A DNA stretch of 24,954 bases from Fragilaria crotonensis (taxonomy: Eukaryota > Bacillariophyta > Fragilariophyceae > Fragilariales > Fragilariaceae): assembly GCA_022925895.1 (NCBI GenBank), contig JAKSYS010000793.1:1-24954 (forward strand), written 5' to 3'. A program made the position numbers and the translations under genes. The notes under the pieces are model-generated. The model worked only from the letters and a program-made list of their open reading frames with translations, did no database searches and was not told the DNA's origin. Below, one piece after another: positions 1 through 7,900 of this stretch (its first letter is position 1; every line of letters begins with the position of its first letter).

Positions 1-221
1 GGAATTTCCACTTCATTTCGTTTTGGACTACTTTTTACCGTTATTTCTCAAATTATATTTTTAAGCACTACCATCATACATGTGCCAAGTTACTGATTTG
101 TACTGGCACGCTCTCAGGGTGCTAGTCTTGCTGTTTCTGACACCTTCTCTGGGAGAAGTTGTTTCACAAAATCATCTCAACAAAAGATCGTTGACTTATT
201 TCCTTCTCATTCGTAAGGAAA

Positions 222-256
222 ATAAGGAGATTTAAGCAGTTTCTGAATCTCCTTAT
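222..256. repeat. Hairpin repeat, copy 1
   Basis: The arms ATAAGGAGATT (222-232) and AATCTCCTTAT (246-256) are perfectly complementary over 11 bp around a 13-nt loop that starts TAAGCAG. The same unit recurs 180 bp downstream, so this is a repeated inverted repeat and not a chance palindrome. Its function is unknown; a small non-autonomous element remnant or a structured RNA are both possible. Confidence 0.7.
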
Positions 257-401
257 ATTTCCTTACATCGCAAAACGACAAAGCACTTATTTGTCATAGT
301 AAAATAAGAGGTGTCAAGAAGATTTATATGTACCGCCGTTCACAACAGAGTAGAACGGTATTTTCATGCTCCCATATTACAGTACGGTATTAACGAGGAA
401 A

Positions 402-435
402 AAAGGAGATTTAAGCAGATTCTCAAATCTCCTTT
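402..435. repeat. Hairpin repeat, copy 2
   Basis: AAAGGAGATTT (402-412) pairs perfectly with AAATCTCCTTT (425-435) around a 12-nt loop beginning AAGCAG. The stem and first half of the loop match the copy at 222-256, and both are followed by a T/A-rich tail (TATTTCCTTA, TATTTACTTA). The two copies differ mainly in compensatory or loop positions, so the stem is preserved. Confidence 0.7.
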
Positions 436-697
436 ATTTACTTATTATTCCTCATCCTTCCTTATGTCAACGTCTCAACAATAAGTTTTACGAAGTCCCG
501 GAGTCGGAACAAGAAGGAGATTTATGTCACCTTCTCCATATCAATTTTTCCTCCAGTGGCGGGCAGGCTCGCAAAGTTTCCATACTTTTGGCAAACTTGA
601 AAAAATGAACAAATCGTCAAAATAAGTGCCAGAGCTAGACCTCATAACCCAATAAACAACCTCACGTTAGGGATAAGGAGTTATTCCGGATGTCCCT

Positions 698-718
698 GTA
701 CTCGGAGTACTGGAGTAC
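698..718. promoter_or_regulatory. AGTAC palindrome pair, putative upstream element
   Basis: Two overlapping near-palindromes share a GAGTAC: GTACTCGGAGTAC (698-710) and GTACTGGAGTAC (707-718). They lie about 235 bp before the proteasome ATG. The same 12-mer occurs at 4238-4249 and, as its reverse complement, at 7607-7618, each time upstream of a gene. A regulatory role is inferred from this recurrence and position only. Confidence 0.4.
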
Positions 719-952
719 CAATTTAATCGAAGAAGTCGATTCAGAATCGCAAAGAAGCACAGCGACGGATGGATCCTCGCGGAGCTGTCGATAGGGAGCC
801 AACACAGTACTAGTAATACTTGTATTTCATAGCAGTCTCCCAAGGTAATCCGAGCACCAATATAAACTACGAATTGGGCAACACAAATCCGATTGTCGCA
901 CTCCATCTAGCATTGACTTGTCATCGCATTGATTGCATTCCATCATCACAAC

Positions 953-1783
953 ATGACTGCTACGTCTGGATTCTCGTTTGAGAATGTGCATCGCAACAAG
1001 ATGCTTGAAACAACATCAGCTGCTTCTGCTGGCACCAATTCCCATCTCCCTCAGGCAACAAAAACCGGAACGACCATTGTTGGGATGGTGTACAGGGATG
1101 GCGTTGTCTTAGGTGCGGACACTCGTGCTACTGGCGGGACTGAAGTTGCCGAGAAGAACTGCGAAAAGATCCATTATCTGGCACCCAACATGTACTGTTG
1201 CGGCGCCGGTACAGCTGCCGACACGGAAAAGACGACCGACATGATCGCCTCTCGTTTGGAACTTTTGCGTTTGGAGACACACAAGTCCTCCCGGGTTGTG
1301 ACAGCCTGCACCATGCTTAAGCGCATGTTGTACCGCTATCAGGGGCACATTAGTGCCGCCCTCGTGTTGGGCGGATGCGATATTTCCGGACCTCACGTGT
1401 ATCAAATTTACCCCCACGGGTCGACTGGGAAATTGCCCTATACGACCATGGGATCCGGATCTCTCGCGGCCATGGCCGTCTTCGAACAGGGGTGGCGCGA
1501 AAACATGACGGAGGATGAAGCGGTAGAATTGGTCAAGCGAGCCATCTTGGCAGGAGTCTTTAATGATTTGGGATCTGGTAGCAACTGCGATACTTGCGTT
1601 ATTCGAATGGATCAAACCGTCACCTACACGCGAGGCGCTGTGAAGCCCAATGACACGCAACCTCTGCGGGATGCCATTCGGCATTCGAGCAAGCTTACAA
1701 TTCAAAAGGGGACGACGCCCGTCTTGAATACTATGTATACGGAGTTTCCGACGTTGGCGGATGTTGAAATCACGGAGGCCTAA
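953..1783 (+). CDS. PSMB7: 20S proteasome subunit beta type-7 (beta-2), catalytic
   Basis: This encodes the trypsin-like catalytic beta-2 subunit of the 20S proteasome core, which degrades ubiquitinated proteins in cytosol and nucleus. The ATG at 953 gives 276 residues; the longer frame upstream begins only with TTG. A 39-residue propeptide ends in KTG, and autocatalysis would expose Thr40 as the N-terminal nucleophile (TTIVG). Counting from it, Asp17 (GADTRATGG) and Lys33 (EKNCEK) are in place, as are the family blocks [48 protein letters not shown] and [10 protein letters not shown]. The C-terminal tail has the length of the beta-2 arm that wraps beta-3. No intron is seen. The gene is convergent with the amino acid transporter, with 259 bp between stop codons. 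All expected catalytic residues are present, so it should be active. Confidence 0.97.
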   Translation: MTATSGFSFENVHRNKMLETTSAASAGTNSHLPQATKTGTTIVGMVYRDGVVLGADTRATGGTEVAEKNCEKIHYLAPNMYCCGAGTAADTEKTTDMIASRLELLRLETHKSSRVVTACTMLKRMLYRYQGHISAALVLGGCDISGPHVYQIYPHGSTGKLPYTTMGSGSLAAMAVFEQGWRENMTEDEAVELVKRAILAGVFNDLGSGSNCDTCVIRMDQTVTYTRGAVKPNDTQPLRDAIRHSSKLTIQKGTTPVLNTMYTEFPTLADVEITEA

Positions 1784-2042
1784 ATTGTAGACCACGAGGG
1801 GAGAGTGCTGACCGGTACTGTATCCTAGCTGGCTCAATTCTATAAAGAAGATATTATTGTTTTACGCTTGGTGCGACGTCTTGTCGTCTTGTTTGATTTC
1901 AGAAAGGCTTCTCATTCTCAGCGATTCTGTCGAAGAATCCTGATGGTTGTAGAGGAATCAAGGGAGCATAGATAAAACTTCCAGATTCACCTGACGACCC
2001 ACCCCAGTCGCATTCGGCGTGTGGCGTGTACGATGCCAACAT

Positions 2043-3966
2043 TTAGCGTTCTTCTGGACTCAACGCCATGGGCGGAATGAGTCGTGCTCCACTCGGAATG
2101 GCATTGTAGTGTGCGCTAGATGATATGATCAAGGGTCGACCCTCTTCAGAATCGCAGCTTTCCTCCTGTTGTCGCAGTGTCGAATGGTGGATTCCGTATA
2201 GCAGATATATAGTGAGGCCCACGAACAACCATGACATGCTCAATATCCACGACATATTGGGCAAGGCACCAGCCATGAACAAATTCGCGCCCATTCCCAA
2301 CAAGGGCACCAAGGGGACCAAGGGGCATTTGAAAGTTTCAGGTGGATCCGAGTGGGGAAGGAGTGATAGTATGATGCAGCAAGTTACAGACAGAATGCCA
2401 AAGAAGACAATCACGAATCTGGGCCACGAATCGCGGACCCCGACTGAAAGCAACACCGTGGCGAAGGCGAAGCAAATAACGAGCACTATGGGTTTTGAAC
2501 CATTGTCACGAACCGATTTGCTATGAAACAAGCGCGCCCAGCTGGTCCCAGAGAAGAGCGGTGCCACGGGTGGAGTGGACAAGGTGGTGCTTGAATTATG
2601 TCGCGACACTTCCGGCGTATGGAGTACGAACGCTCGTTCCGATAGCTGCATGTGTTCATGCCATGGCCGTAATCGAAGAATAATGACGGCCGCGTCCACA
2701 AAGCTAAAGACAAGGAGGGTACCGAGTGAAATGACTGTCGCCAAGACCTGGAGATCCACGAAGCACGCCAAGGTGGCGCACATAACTCCTGTAATGAGAA
2801 TTCCTGCGGTGGGGACGTGAGTTTCAGGGTCGACTTCGCCGAAGATTGAAAACAGTAAACCGTCTTTCGCCATACTGTAGAAGATGCGAGGCTGACCCAT
2901 CAGGCCCACAAAGGTGGCAGAGGTCAAAGCGAAAATTGCACCTGCGCCAACAATGCGACTTGAGAGGAGCTGCAGTGGGTGAATTGCCGCACAGGTATTG
3001 TGCAAGCAGACTGCAGCAGCATCGAGGGCTAATTGTTGTTCATGACTGCAGCATCCATTTGCCAGAAGTGCGTTCGTTATGGGGACTTCACCACCCAACA
3101 ATGCTATTGGTGCCATTCCGACCACCACGAGCGAAATCGAAACGTAAATTGCACCCGAAACAAGGAGCGACCCAACGATTCCAATCGGCATGTTCCGTCC
3201 CGGATCGATTACCTCTTCACTCATACATGCCACCATATCGAAGCCGATGAATGCAAAGAATACAAGCCCCGCCCCAGCTGCAACCCCTGAAACACCCGTC
3301 GGGAAAAAGGGCGTCAGATTGTCAATCGATACCACTGGAATTCCCGAAAGCAGCACAATGAGAAGAACACCAATGTTGAAGCATGTCATTGCGTTGTTGA
3401 AATTGGATGATTCCTTGGCACCGCTTTTCAAAATCCAAGTCAGAAAGAGCAACAATCACCACACTCAATGGCGAACAAGAGTATGTCCCGGCAACCGGAA
3501 ACTTGGTGAGGTATCCAAGGCTCGCCTCTAAACTGGACCACGCGAATCGTTGTGCCATGGACGTTAACCACACTGCCATGTATTCGGCCCAGCTCCGAGC
3601 AACCACCGAAGCCGCAAATCCATATCCTAATGTAAGGTTCCAACCCACCAGCCAACCCCACACTTCGCCAAACGTCGTGTACGCATAGACGTAGGCGGAT
3701 CCCGTGACTGGGATCCGGGCAGCAAACTCGGCGTAAGCGAGAGAGGTAAAGACACATGCCAAGCCGCAACATGCGAATGAAATTGTTATTCCCGGGCCGG
3801 CCATTTTCGCACCAATGCCAACCAAGCAGTAGATTCCCGCCCCAACAGATGATCCAACACCGTAAAGAACAAGGTCGACGGCGTTCAAGGTTCGCTTGAG
3901 TTGCGACTCGGACGGCGGCTCGAGGGGCTTGCGCCGTAGCATTTGTTGCCAGATGGATGACGGCAT
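2043..3966 (-). CDS. Cationic amino acid transporter (CAT/APC family), frameshifted
   Basis: This is a multi-pass membrane permease of the SLC7 CAT subfamily, which moves cationic amino acids across plasma or vacuolar membranes. The ATG at 3966 opens a frame with the TM1 signature GVGSSVGAGIY (about residues 36-46), then YAEFAARIPVTGSAYVYAY and FGEVWGWLVGWNL. The frame changes near 3444-3446: upstream coding ends in SPLSVVIVAL and coding resumes one frame over with LTWILKSGAKESSNFNNAM, the CAT motif before TM6. One surplus T (coding strand CTTTC) accounts for it; without it the protein would be about 640 residues. Later blocks FFAFIGFDMVACMSEEV, QPRIFYSMAKDGLL and the CAT C-terminal domain (FKCPLVPLVPLLGM, IYLLYGIHHS) are intact. 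No GT-AG intron of suitable length explains the shift, so an assembly indel or a recent inactivating mutation is likely. Substrate specificity cannot be read from the sequence. Confidence 0.9.
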
Positions 3967-4472
3967 GAGGTGAGTGGTACTGTACCTGATTACTTGAAGG
4001 AGTGGAGATGGCTCCGCTGAGCCGCAAAATATGGTTAGAAAGGTGACGAAAGAGAACTTGTCACTTAAATTTGTGAAGGAGCGTTTGATGACTGCTTCTG
4101 ATGGTGCTGTAGATTTAGGTACAGTATCAATACTGGCGCAAGATATTGGCTGACGGATTGACGATCTTCATGAAATTGAAAATTCAGTCTGGACGGTGGA
4201 CTGTGTTTTGGTCGAGTACTACCAGTACTACTACGATGTACTGGAGTACTATGTACTGTCGGCTTGTTTGCGCCAAGTCCCGCAGTCTCTGATGGATCGA
4301 CAGAGTCTATCTTGTATCTTCGGATGTCGCCCGCCTGCACCCAGAAATGAACAACGGAACACACAGAACAGGCGCACAACAAAGTTCTGTTTTGGTAGGA
4401 TTAGTCGTTTCGCCAACGTTAAGGTCCAATAGGATCATCTTTCGTCCATCTCTCCACTCTCCACACACAAGC
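3967..4472. promoter_or_regulatory. Divergent intergenic promoter region
   Basis: This 506-bp gap separates the transporter start (minus) from the start of the plastid-targeted unknown gene (plus), so it should hold both promoters. It contains an AGTAC-rich cluster at 4214-4257, including GTACTGGAGTAC at 4238-4249. An open frame beginning at 4347 runs into the downstream gene in frame, but its first 42 codons look like 5' UTR because a signal peptide starts at the ATG at 4473. Confidence 0.5.
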
Positions 4473-5608
4473 ATGCTGGCTTCCATCTTCGTGACTTCCC
4501 CATTCATCTTGTTATGCCTAAACCTAATGAAGGTTTCGGAAGCCTTTGTTTTAAATTCTGCTGCCTCGCGGGTCACGGTGGGACATTCATCCTCGACTCC
4601 AGTAACGACAAGGACGAAGTAAATGATACACCAGAATGGACCATGTCTCAGGAATGGGCTCTTCTTGATTTGGTGCCCAAGTTTACAGTCGGTGAAGATG
4701 TTCACGCGAGAACATTTTGGGCACAGCTCGCGGCCTCCACACCTATTCTGAGTCACTTCACCGATTCTGACCTTCAGCAACGATACGACGCAATCCGCTC
4801 GAACAGAGATGGTCCTGGCACAGTAATCCACTCAAATTCAACAGCTATTGATGCAGGCACTTCAGCACCATTGTCCTTTCTTCGACCACCGCAAGTCCTT
4901 CAGGATTGGAAAGTTATTTCCACGGAGGGTCAACCAATGAGGATGAGCGGCATTTTGAGTGATGGGCGTACCATTTGGTTTCCGATTCAAACAGTGGGAA
5001 AATTCGAGTCTGATCCTGCAGCACTCGACTTGGAACCAAGTTCGATGACTGCTGCGACTGCTGGCGGATTTGTGGAGTCTGTGGGAGGTCGCATCTATGA
5101 ATTGGGCCAACCGGCGACGACCATATTCATGAGCGAGAAAGAAACCGGTCAGCACAAAACAAGTGTTGTGCTATCACCGCAGCGAGAAGATGATGAAAAA
5201 TCCTTCAAGATGTCAGACGCATTTCGACGATTTCCGTGGGTGTCGGCTACTACGGCAACAATGTCGGCTCTTGTTGCCTCGTCGATTCTATCCGCAGCGA
5301 TCGGATACGGCTCAGGTCTCGGTATAGCGTCGATAGAATCCAGAGAATTATCACTTCAATCAGCTTCTTCTTTACCCCCCTCAACTGTTATGATGCGGCA
5401 CCACAACAGGGCCTCTGGATCTGTTGTTGTCTTTCAATCGAGTGTGACAGGAATGCTGCCCATAAGCGAACAACGCGAACGAGCTGAAGTACGAGTGCAA
5501 CAGGAACAGCGACTCATGGAGAGGCTTTTGGAACGACTAGAGCAAGATCAAGTCGTTTTGCAGCTGCTTAAAATGGAAGAGGGTTTTGCTGGATCTCTAG
5601 CACCGTGA
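4473..5608 (+). CDS. Unknown protein, probably plastid-targeted
   Basis: I do not recognise the family. From the ATG at 4473 the protein opens with a hydrophobic signal (MLASIFVTSPFILLCLNLM) followed by KVSEAF-VLNSAASR, resembling a diatom plastid presequence with Phe at +1. That frame stops at 4622, while the main body continues in another frame to the stop at 5606-5608. Coding there is convincing from about 4613 (DEVNDTPEWTMSQEW). The two must be joined by a very short intron or a lost base; GT at 4572 to AG at 4612 (41 nt) would work and give about 364 residues, but is shorter than the other introns here. The body has a Trp/Leu-rich block (WALLDLVPKF, TFWAQLAAS, LQQRYDAI), a hydrophobic segment (SALVASSILSAAIGYGSGLG) and a C-terminal coiled coil rich in Glu, Arg and Gln. 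It may be a membrane-anchored plastid protein. Confidence 0.7.
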
Positions 5609-5984
5609 TTTTTTATAGATACTCATCCATGACAGACCTACAAATTGCCACGGAATGTTCGCCTGCAATTTATATGCAATGGCAGCAATGTCTCTGTATT
5701 AGTGGTCCGGATTACACTTCTGCACTATAGGCTGCTAACGTACATATGTACAAGTAACGAATCACAGTGGTGGTTCCGGTATTGGAAGTGGCATATTAGC
5801 CTACCGGTAGCTAGAGTCTGGCTAAGGTCAACGAAAAACATGCTCACCAACGATAAACCTGTACTACCAGTAATGTGGCTCTCCTGTGGAATATAGGCTG
5901 TATGGGAGATAGGTCAACAAAACGGCGTAGATATAGTTAAGGACAAATTCACAAAAGAGAAACACTCTTTCAGATCCCACAGCG
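5609..5984. other. Intergenic region
   Basis: No gene is visible between the unknown plastid protein and the terminator of the minus-strand tRNA. The stretch likely includes the 3' UTR of the upstream gene. Confidence 0.5.
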
Positions 5985-5997
5985 AAAAAAGTCAAAA
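5985..5997 (-). terminator. Pol III T-run terminators after the permuted tRNA
   Basis: On the minus strand a run of four T (5997-5994) and then six T (5990-5985) follow the 5' half of the tRNA and its short trailer. T-runs of four or more are the standard RNA polymerase III stop. Their place downstream of the 5' half, and the absence of a T-run between the two halves, fit one transcript that reads 3' half first. Confidence 0.65.
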
Positions 5998-6005
5998 GAG
6001 GAACA

Positions 6006-6091
6006 CCGTAGTCAGGCGCCTTGCCGTTGGGCCAACAGGTCGAGATGCAGCGCTTAAACCTGCCCGGGATTCGAACCCGGAATCTCCTGAT
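6006..6091 (-). tRNA. Circularly permuted tRNA-Arg (anticodon ACG)
   Basis: The minus strand first encodes the 3' half (6091-6056: position 38, anticodon stem TCAGG, variable loop AGATT, T-arm CCGGGTTCGAATCCCGG at 6080-6064, acceptor GCAGGTT, discriminator T), then 14 intervening bases (6055-6042), then the 5' half (6041-6006: acceptor GACCTGT, TG, D-arm with AACGGCAA loop, anticodon stem CCTGA, loop CTACGG). Joined 37-to-38 they give a full cloverleaf: acceptor 7/7 pairs (two G-U), anticodon stem 5/5, T-stem 5/5, D-stem 3 pairs plus the C13-A22 that I recall from plant tRNA-Arg(ACG). The B box GGTTCGAATCC (6077-6067) precedes the A box TGGCCCAACGG (6034-6024). Leader 6104-6098 pairs with trailer 6004-5998 over 7 bp; this leaves 3-nt bulges on each side with cuts expected after the second bulge base, exactly at 37/38. 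CCA is not encoded. The discriminator T is unusual. No normally ordered cloverleaf can be drawn here. Confidence 0.85.
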
Positions 6092-6409
6092 GGCTGAGTT
6101 CCTCATTGCCCATTTAGGGAAAATTAAGGTATTTAACGTCTCTCCTAAGAGGCACCGATACACTTATTGATTTCAGCTCCCGTTTGCTGGGCTGCACTCG
6201 AAATTCGCTTGAGGCTGTATGTCATATGTACTCAGGTACATTGTACTGATGTCATACGAGCAGATACGAGTACCAGTCGTACACGAAAAAAAATAACAAT
6301 TTGTCGACACCGTGCCCTGACCCTGTAATGATATCGTCACCAGCCTTTGTCTCTGTCACATCGCATCTACATTTGACGTTTGGCTCATGCGCATCCATCT
6401 GACGACATT
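6092..6409. promoter_or_regulatory. Intergenic region with AGTAC cluster
   Basis: This gap carries the leader of the minus-strand tRNA (pairing element at 6098-6104) and, at about 6226-6284, a cluster of GTAC and TGTCAT(A) words including a repeated pattern (TATGTCATATGTACT then TGTACTGATGTCATA). It is followed by an A-run near 6285. It is the probable promoter of the gene starting at 6410. Confidence 0.4.
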
Positions 6410-7471
6410 ATGGCGAAGGGAAAAGGTCGGCAAAGCGGCGGCTTTGCAAGTAAGGCTCAGCGTGCTCAATTTCACGCTGAATGGAAAGAGCGCCTTGCCG
6501 AAGATGCCGCTGATCGCTGGCGGGGAAAGTCAAAATCAGTAACTAGCGTGAGGGAGCGTCCGAAGCTTCGACTTCAGTCCCTTCAAATTATTCTCCAGGA
6601 ACGCCAGTATGACGACCAAGTGGAGCACAAATCCATCCGACAGAAGCATTCGTCAGTGGCGAAGCGCTGGCACGTTAGTCAACCTGGTGAACTGCTGTAC
6701 GACCGTGACAATGATTACGGCAAGGAATATCGCAGGACTTGCCAAAGCCTTCAGTCACTCTGCTTGCAAGCGTTAGCCCCATCATTGCCAAACTACCTAG
6801 ACCAAATGGGTGAAACGATGCTACATCACTACTTGTCACTACTTCCTGGGCCAGCTCTGGCGGCACTCTCTGTCTACATATCCGCTTCAATTGGTATGTC
6901 TAATTCACTGGTGCGTCTCCTCAATCAGACCCAAGTCACGCGATTATCAATCGTTGCTTCGAAGAACGATGATGAGACGGATAGCCACTGGAAGGCACTT
7001 ACGAAGCAAGGGTTGGAGGCCCTTATTCCAACATGGGGACACGTTTCAGATACAGTGGTGCGTGAATCATGGGAAGATATCAGCGCAGACGAAGAGGAAC
7101 TATGGCAGTGGCGGGGTTGTCGACGCCTAGAGCGCCTCGAATTGGGTAATCTTCCACATTTCTCACTTGAAAGCTTGGAAAAGTTGCTCGAGTCGTGCTC
7201 TGCTTTGACACACTTGGGACTTAGTGGAACATGCGCCTATGAGTCGGGACCCGATGTCCTCTGGCGGCTCCCAGACTGGCTCCCACAGCTGCAGTACTTG
7301 GATGTGTCAGGCAATCCCTGGGTCACCGAGATCCTCCTTCGAAAACTGTTCGAAGAGTACAGTCTGCGATACCCTCAAATTCTCCGGATCAAAGGAGTCG
7401 GGTGTTTGGCTCCCTCCAGTCGAGTTAGTTTGGAGCTTGACTTCGGGGATCAGTTCATTTCTACTGTGTAG
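6410..7471 (+). CDS. Unknown protein with C-terminal LRR-like region
   Basis: The ATG at 6410 gives 353 residues; the frame is open further up only through a TTG. The N-terminus is basic and charged (MAKGKGRQSGGF, then an Arg/Lys/Glu-rich helix to about residue 60), which suggests a soluble, possibly nucleic-acid- or ribosome-associated protein. No signal peptide or transmembrane segment is seen. The last third has irregular leucine-rich repeats of the RNI/F-box-partner type: LERLELGNLPHFSLESLEKLL, LTHLGLSGTCAYESG and LQYLDVSGNPWVTEILLRKL. Such repeats normally bind proteins. I cannot name a specific function. The gene has no visible intron and ends in TAG. Confidence 0.8.
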   Translation: MAKGKGRQSGGFASKAQRAQFHAEWKERLAEDAADRWRGKSKSVTSVRERPKLRLQSLQIILQERQYDDQVEHKSIRQKHSSVAKRWHVSQPGELLYDRDNDYGKEYRRTCQSLQSLCLQALAPSLPNYLDQMGETMLHHYLSLLPGPALAALSVYISASIGMSNSLVRLLNQTQVTRLSIVASKNDDETDSHWKALTKQGLEALIPTWGHVSDTVVRESWEDISADEEELWQWRGCRRLERLELGNLPHFSLESLEKLLESCSALTHLGLSGTCAYESGPDVLWRLPDWLPQLQYLDVSGNPWVTEILLRKLFEEYSLRYPQILRIKGVGCLAPSSRVSLELDFGDQFISTV

Positions 7472-7900
7472 TCGGTAATGGATCCGAAAGTATTCAACCA
7501 TGGCCATGCTTAGTCACATTGTTCGCGTACAACGGTGCCATGGTATGATGTATTGGAAGGCAACTCAAGTGATGGTTCGGTGCACTCGGAGTAATCTACA
7601 GTAGTAGTACTCCAGTACAGTAGCTGCTGGTGTTGCCAACGGTAGGAGCGCTAAGAACAAATGGGGTAGTGAGTACTGTATATGTACTCCGAGTACATAA
7701 TACTGAGTACTGAGTATCAAGTACTGACCTCCGAATACACTGTATACCGCCTCGTGTTGCACATCATTGGCGGGATGGATTGACGAGGAGGAGGATAGCA
7801 TGTCGGTTTTCCCTGTACCTGGTACTCGTACACAACTACTATCCCATGTGACACACTGACGGTTGCCTCCATTCATCATTTTGTACTGTCCTTACACCCC
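7472..7900. promoter_or_regulatory. Intergenic region dense in AGTAC words
   Basis: This gap before the pseudouridine synthase has one of the densest AGTAC/GTACT clusters of the window, at 7598-7735. It includes GTACTCCAGTAC (7607-7618) and the near-palindrome GTACTCCGAGTAC (7684-7696), which is the exact reverse complement of the element at 698-710. Several spaced copies of GAGTACTG follow. Promoter function is inferred from position. Confidence 0.4.

Larger units (their letters stand above)
1..952. other. Intergenic region upstream of the proteasome gene
   Basis: No convincing gene is visible. The short open frames lack family signatures and have atypical composition. The stretch is AT-rich up to about position 650 and carries two hairpin repeats (listed separately), a further partial copy of the same motif around 511-524 (AAGGAGATTTA), and two similar CACCTTCTC motifs near 141 and 529. 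The last 250 bases hold an AGTAC palindrome cluster and are the likely promoter of the proteasome gene. Confidence 0.6.

Noticed and set aside
366..608. 80-codon plus-strand frame in the first intergenic region
   Set aside because: It runs through the second hairpin repeat and has no plausible domain or coding bias.
1109..1837. 242-codon minus-strand frame opposite the proteasome gene
   Set aside because: It is antisense to a strongly conserved coding sequence, lacks any motif, and arises from codon bias on the other strand.
3433..3520. Intron as the cause of the transporter frame change
   Set aside because: Coding similarity is continuous on both sides, and candidate GT-AG pairs give the wrong phase or remove conserved residues. 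A single surplus base fits best.
6006..6091. Reading the permuted tRNA with anticodon AGC (Ala) by cutting elsewhere in the loop
   Set aside because: This would place a C at position 37 and put the cuts away from 37/38. The body matches tRNA-Arg(ACG) and there is no G3-U70 pair for alanine.
6056..6110. Conventional tRNA using the T-arm at 6064-6080
   Set aside because: The bases about 48 nt upstream of the T-arm do not pair with the acceptor strand GCAGGTT, and no CCTGA lies upstream to pair with TCAGG. Only the permuted order closes the cloverleaf.
5864..6163. 99-codon minus-strand frame over the tRNA
   Set aside because: It covers the permuted tRNA and its terminator; the apparent protein has no motif and the RNA structure explains the sequence.
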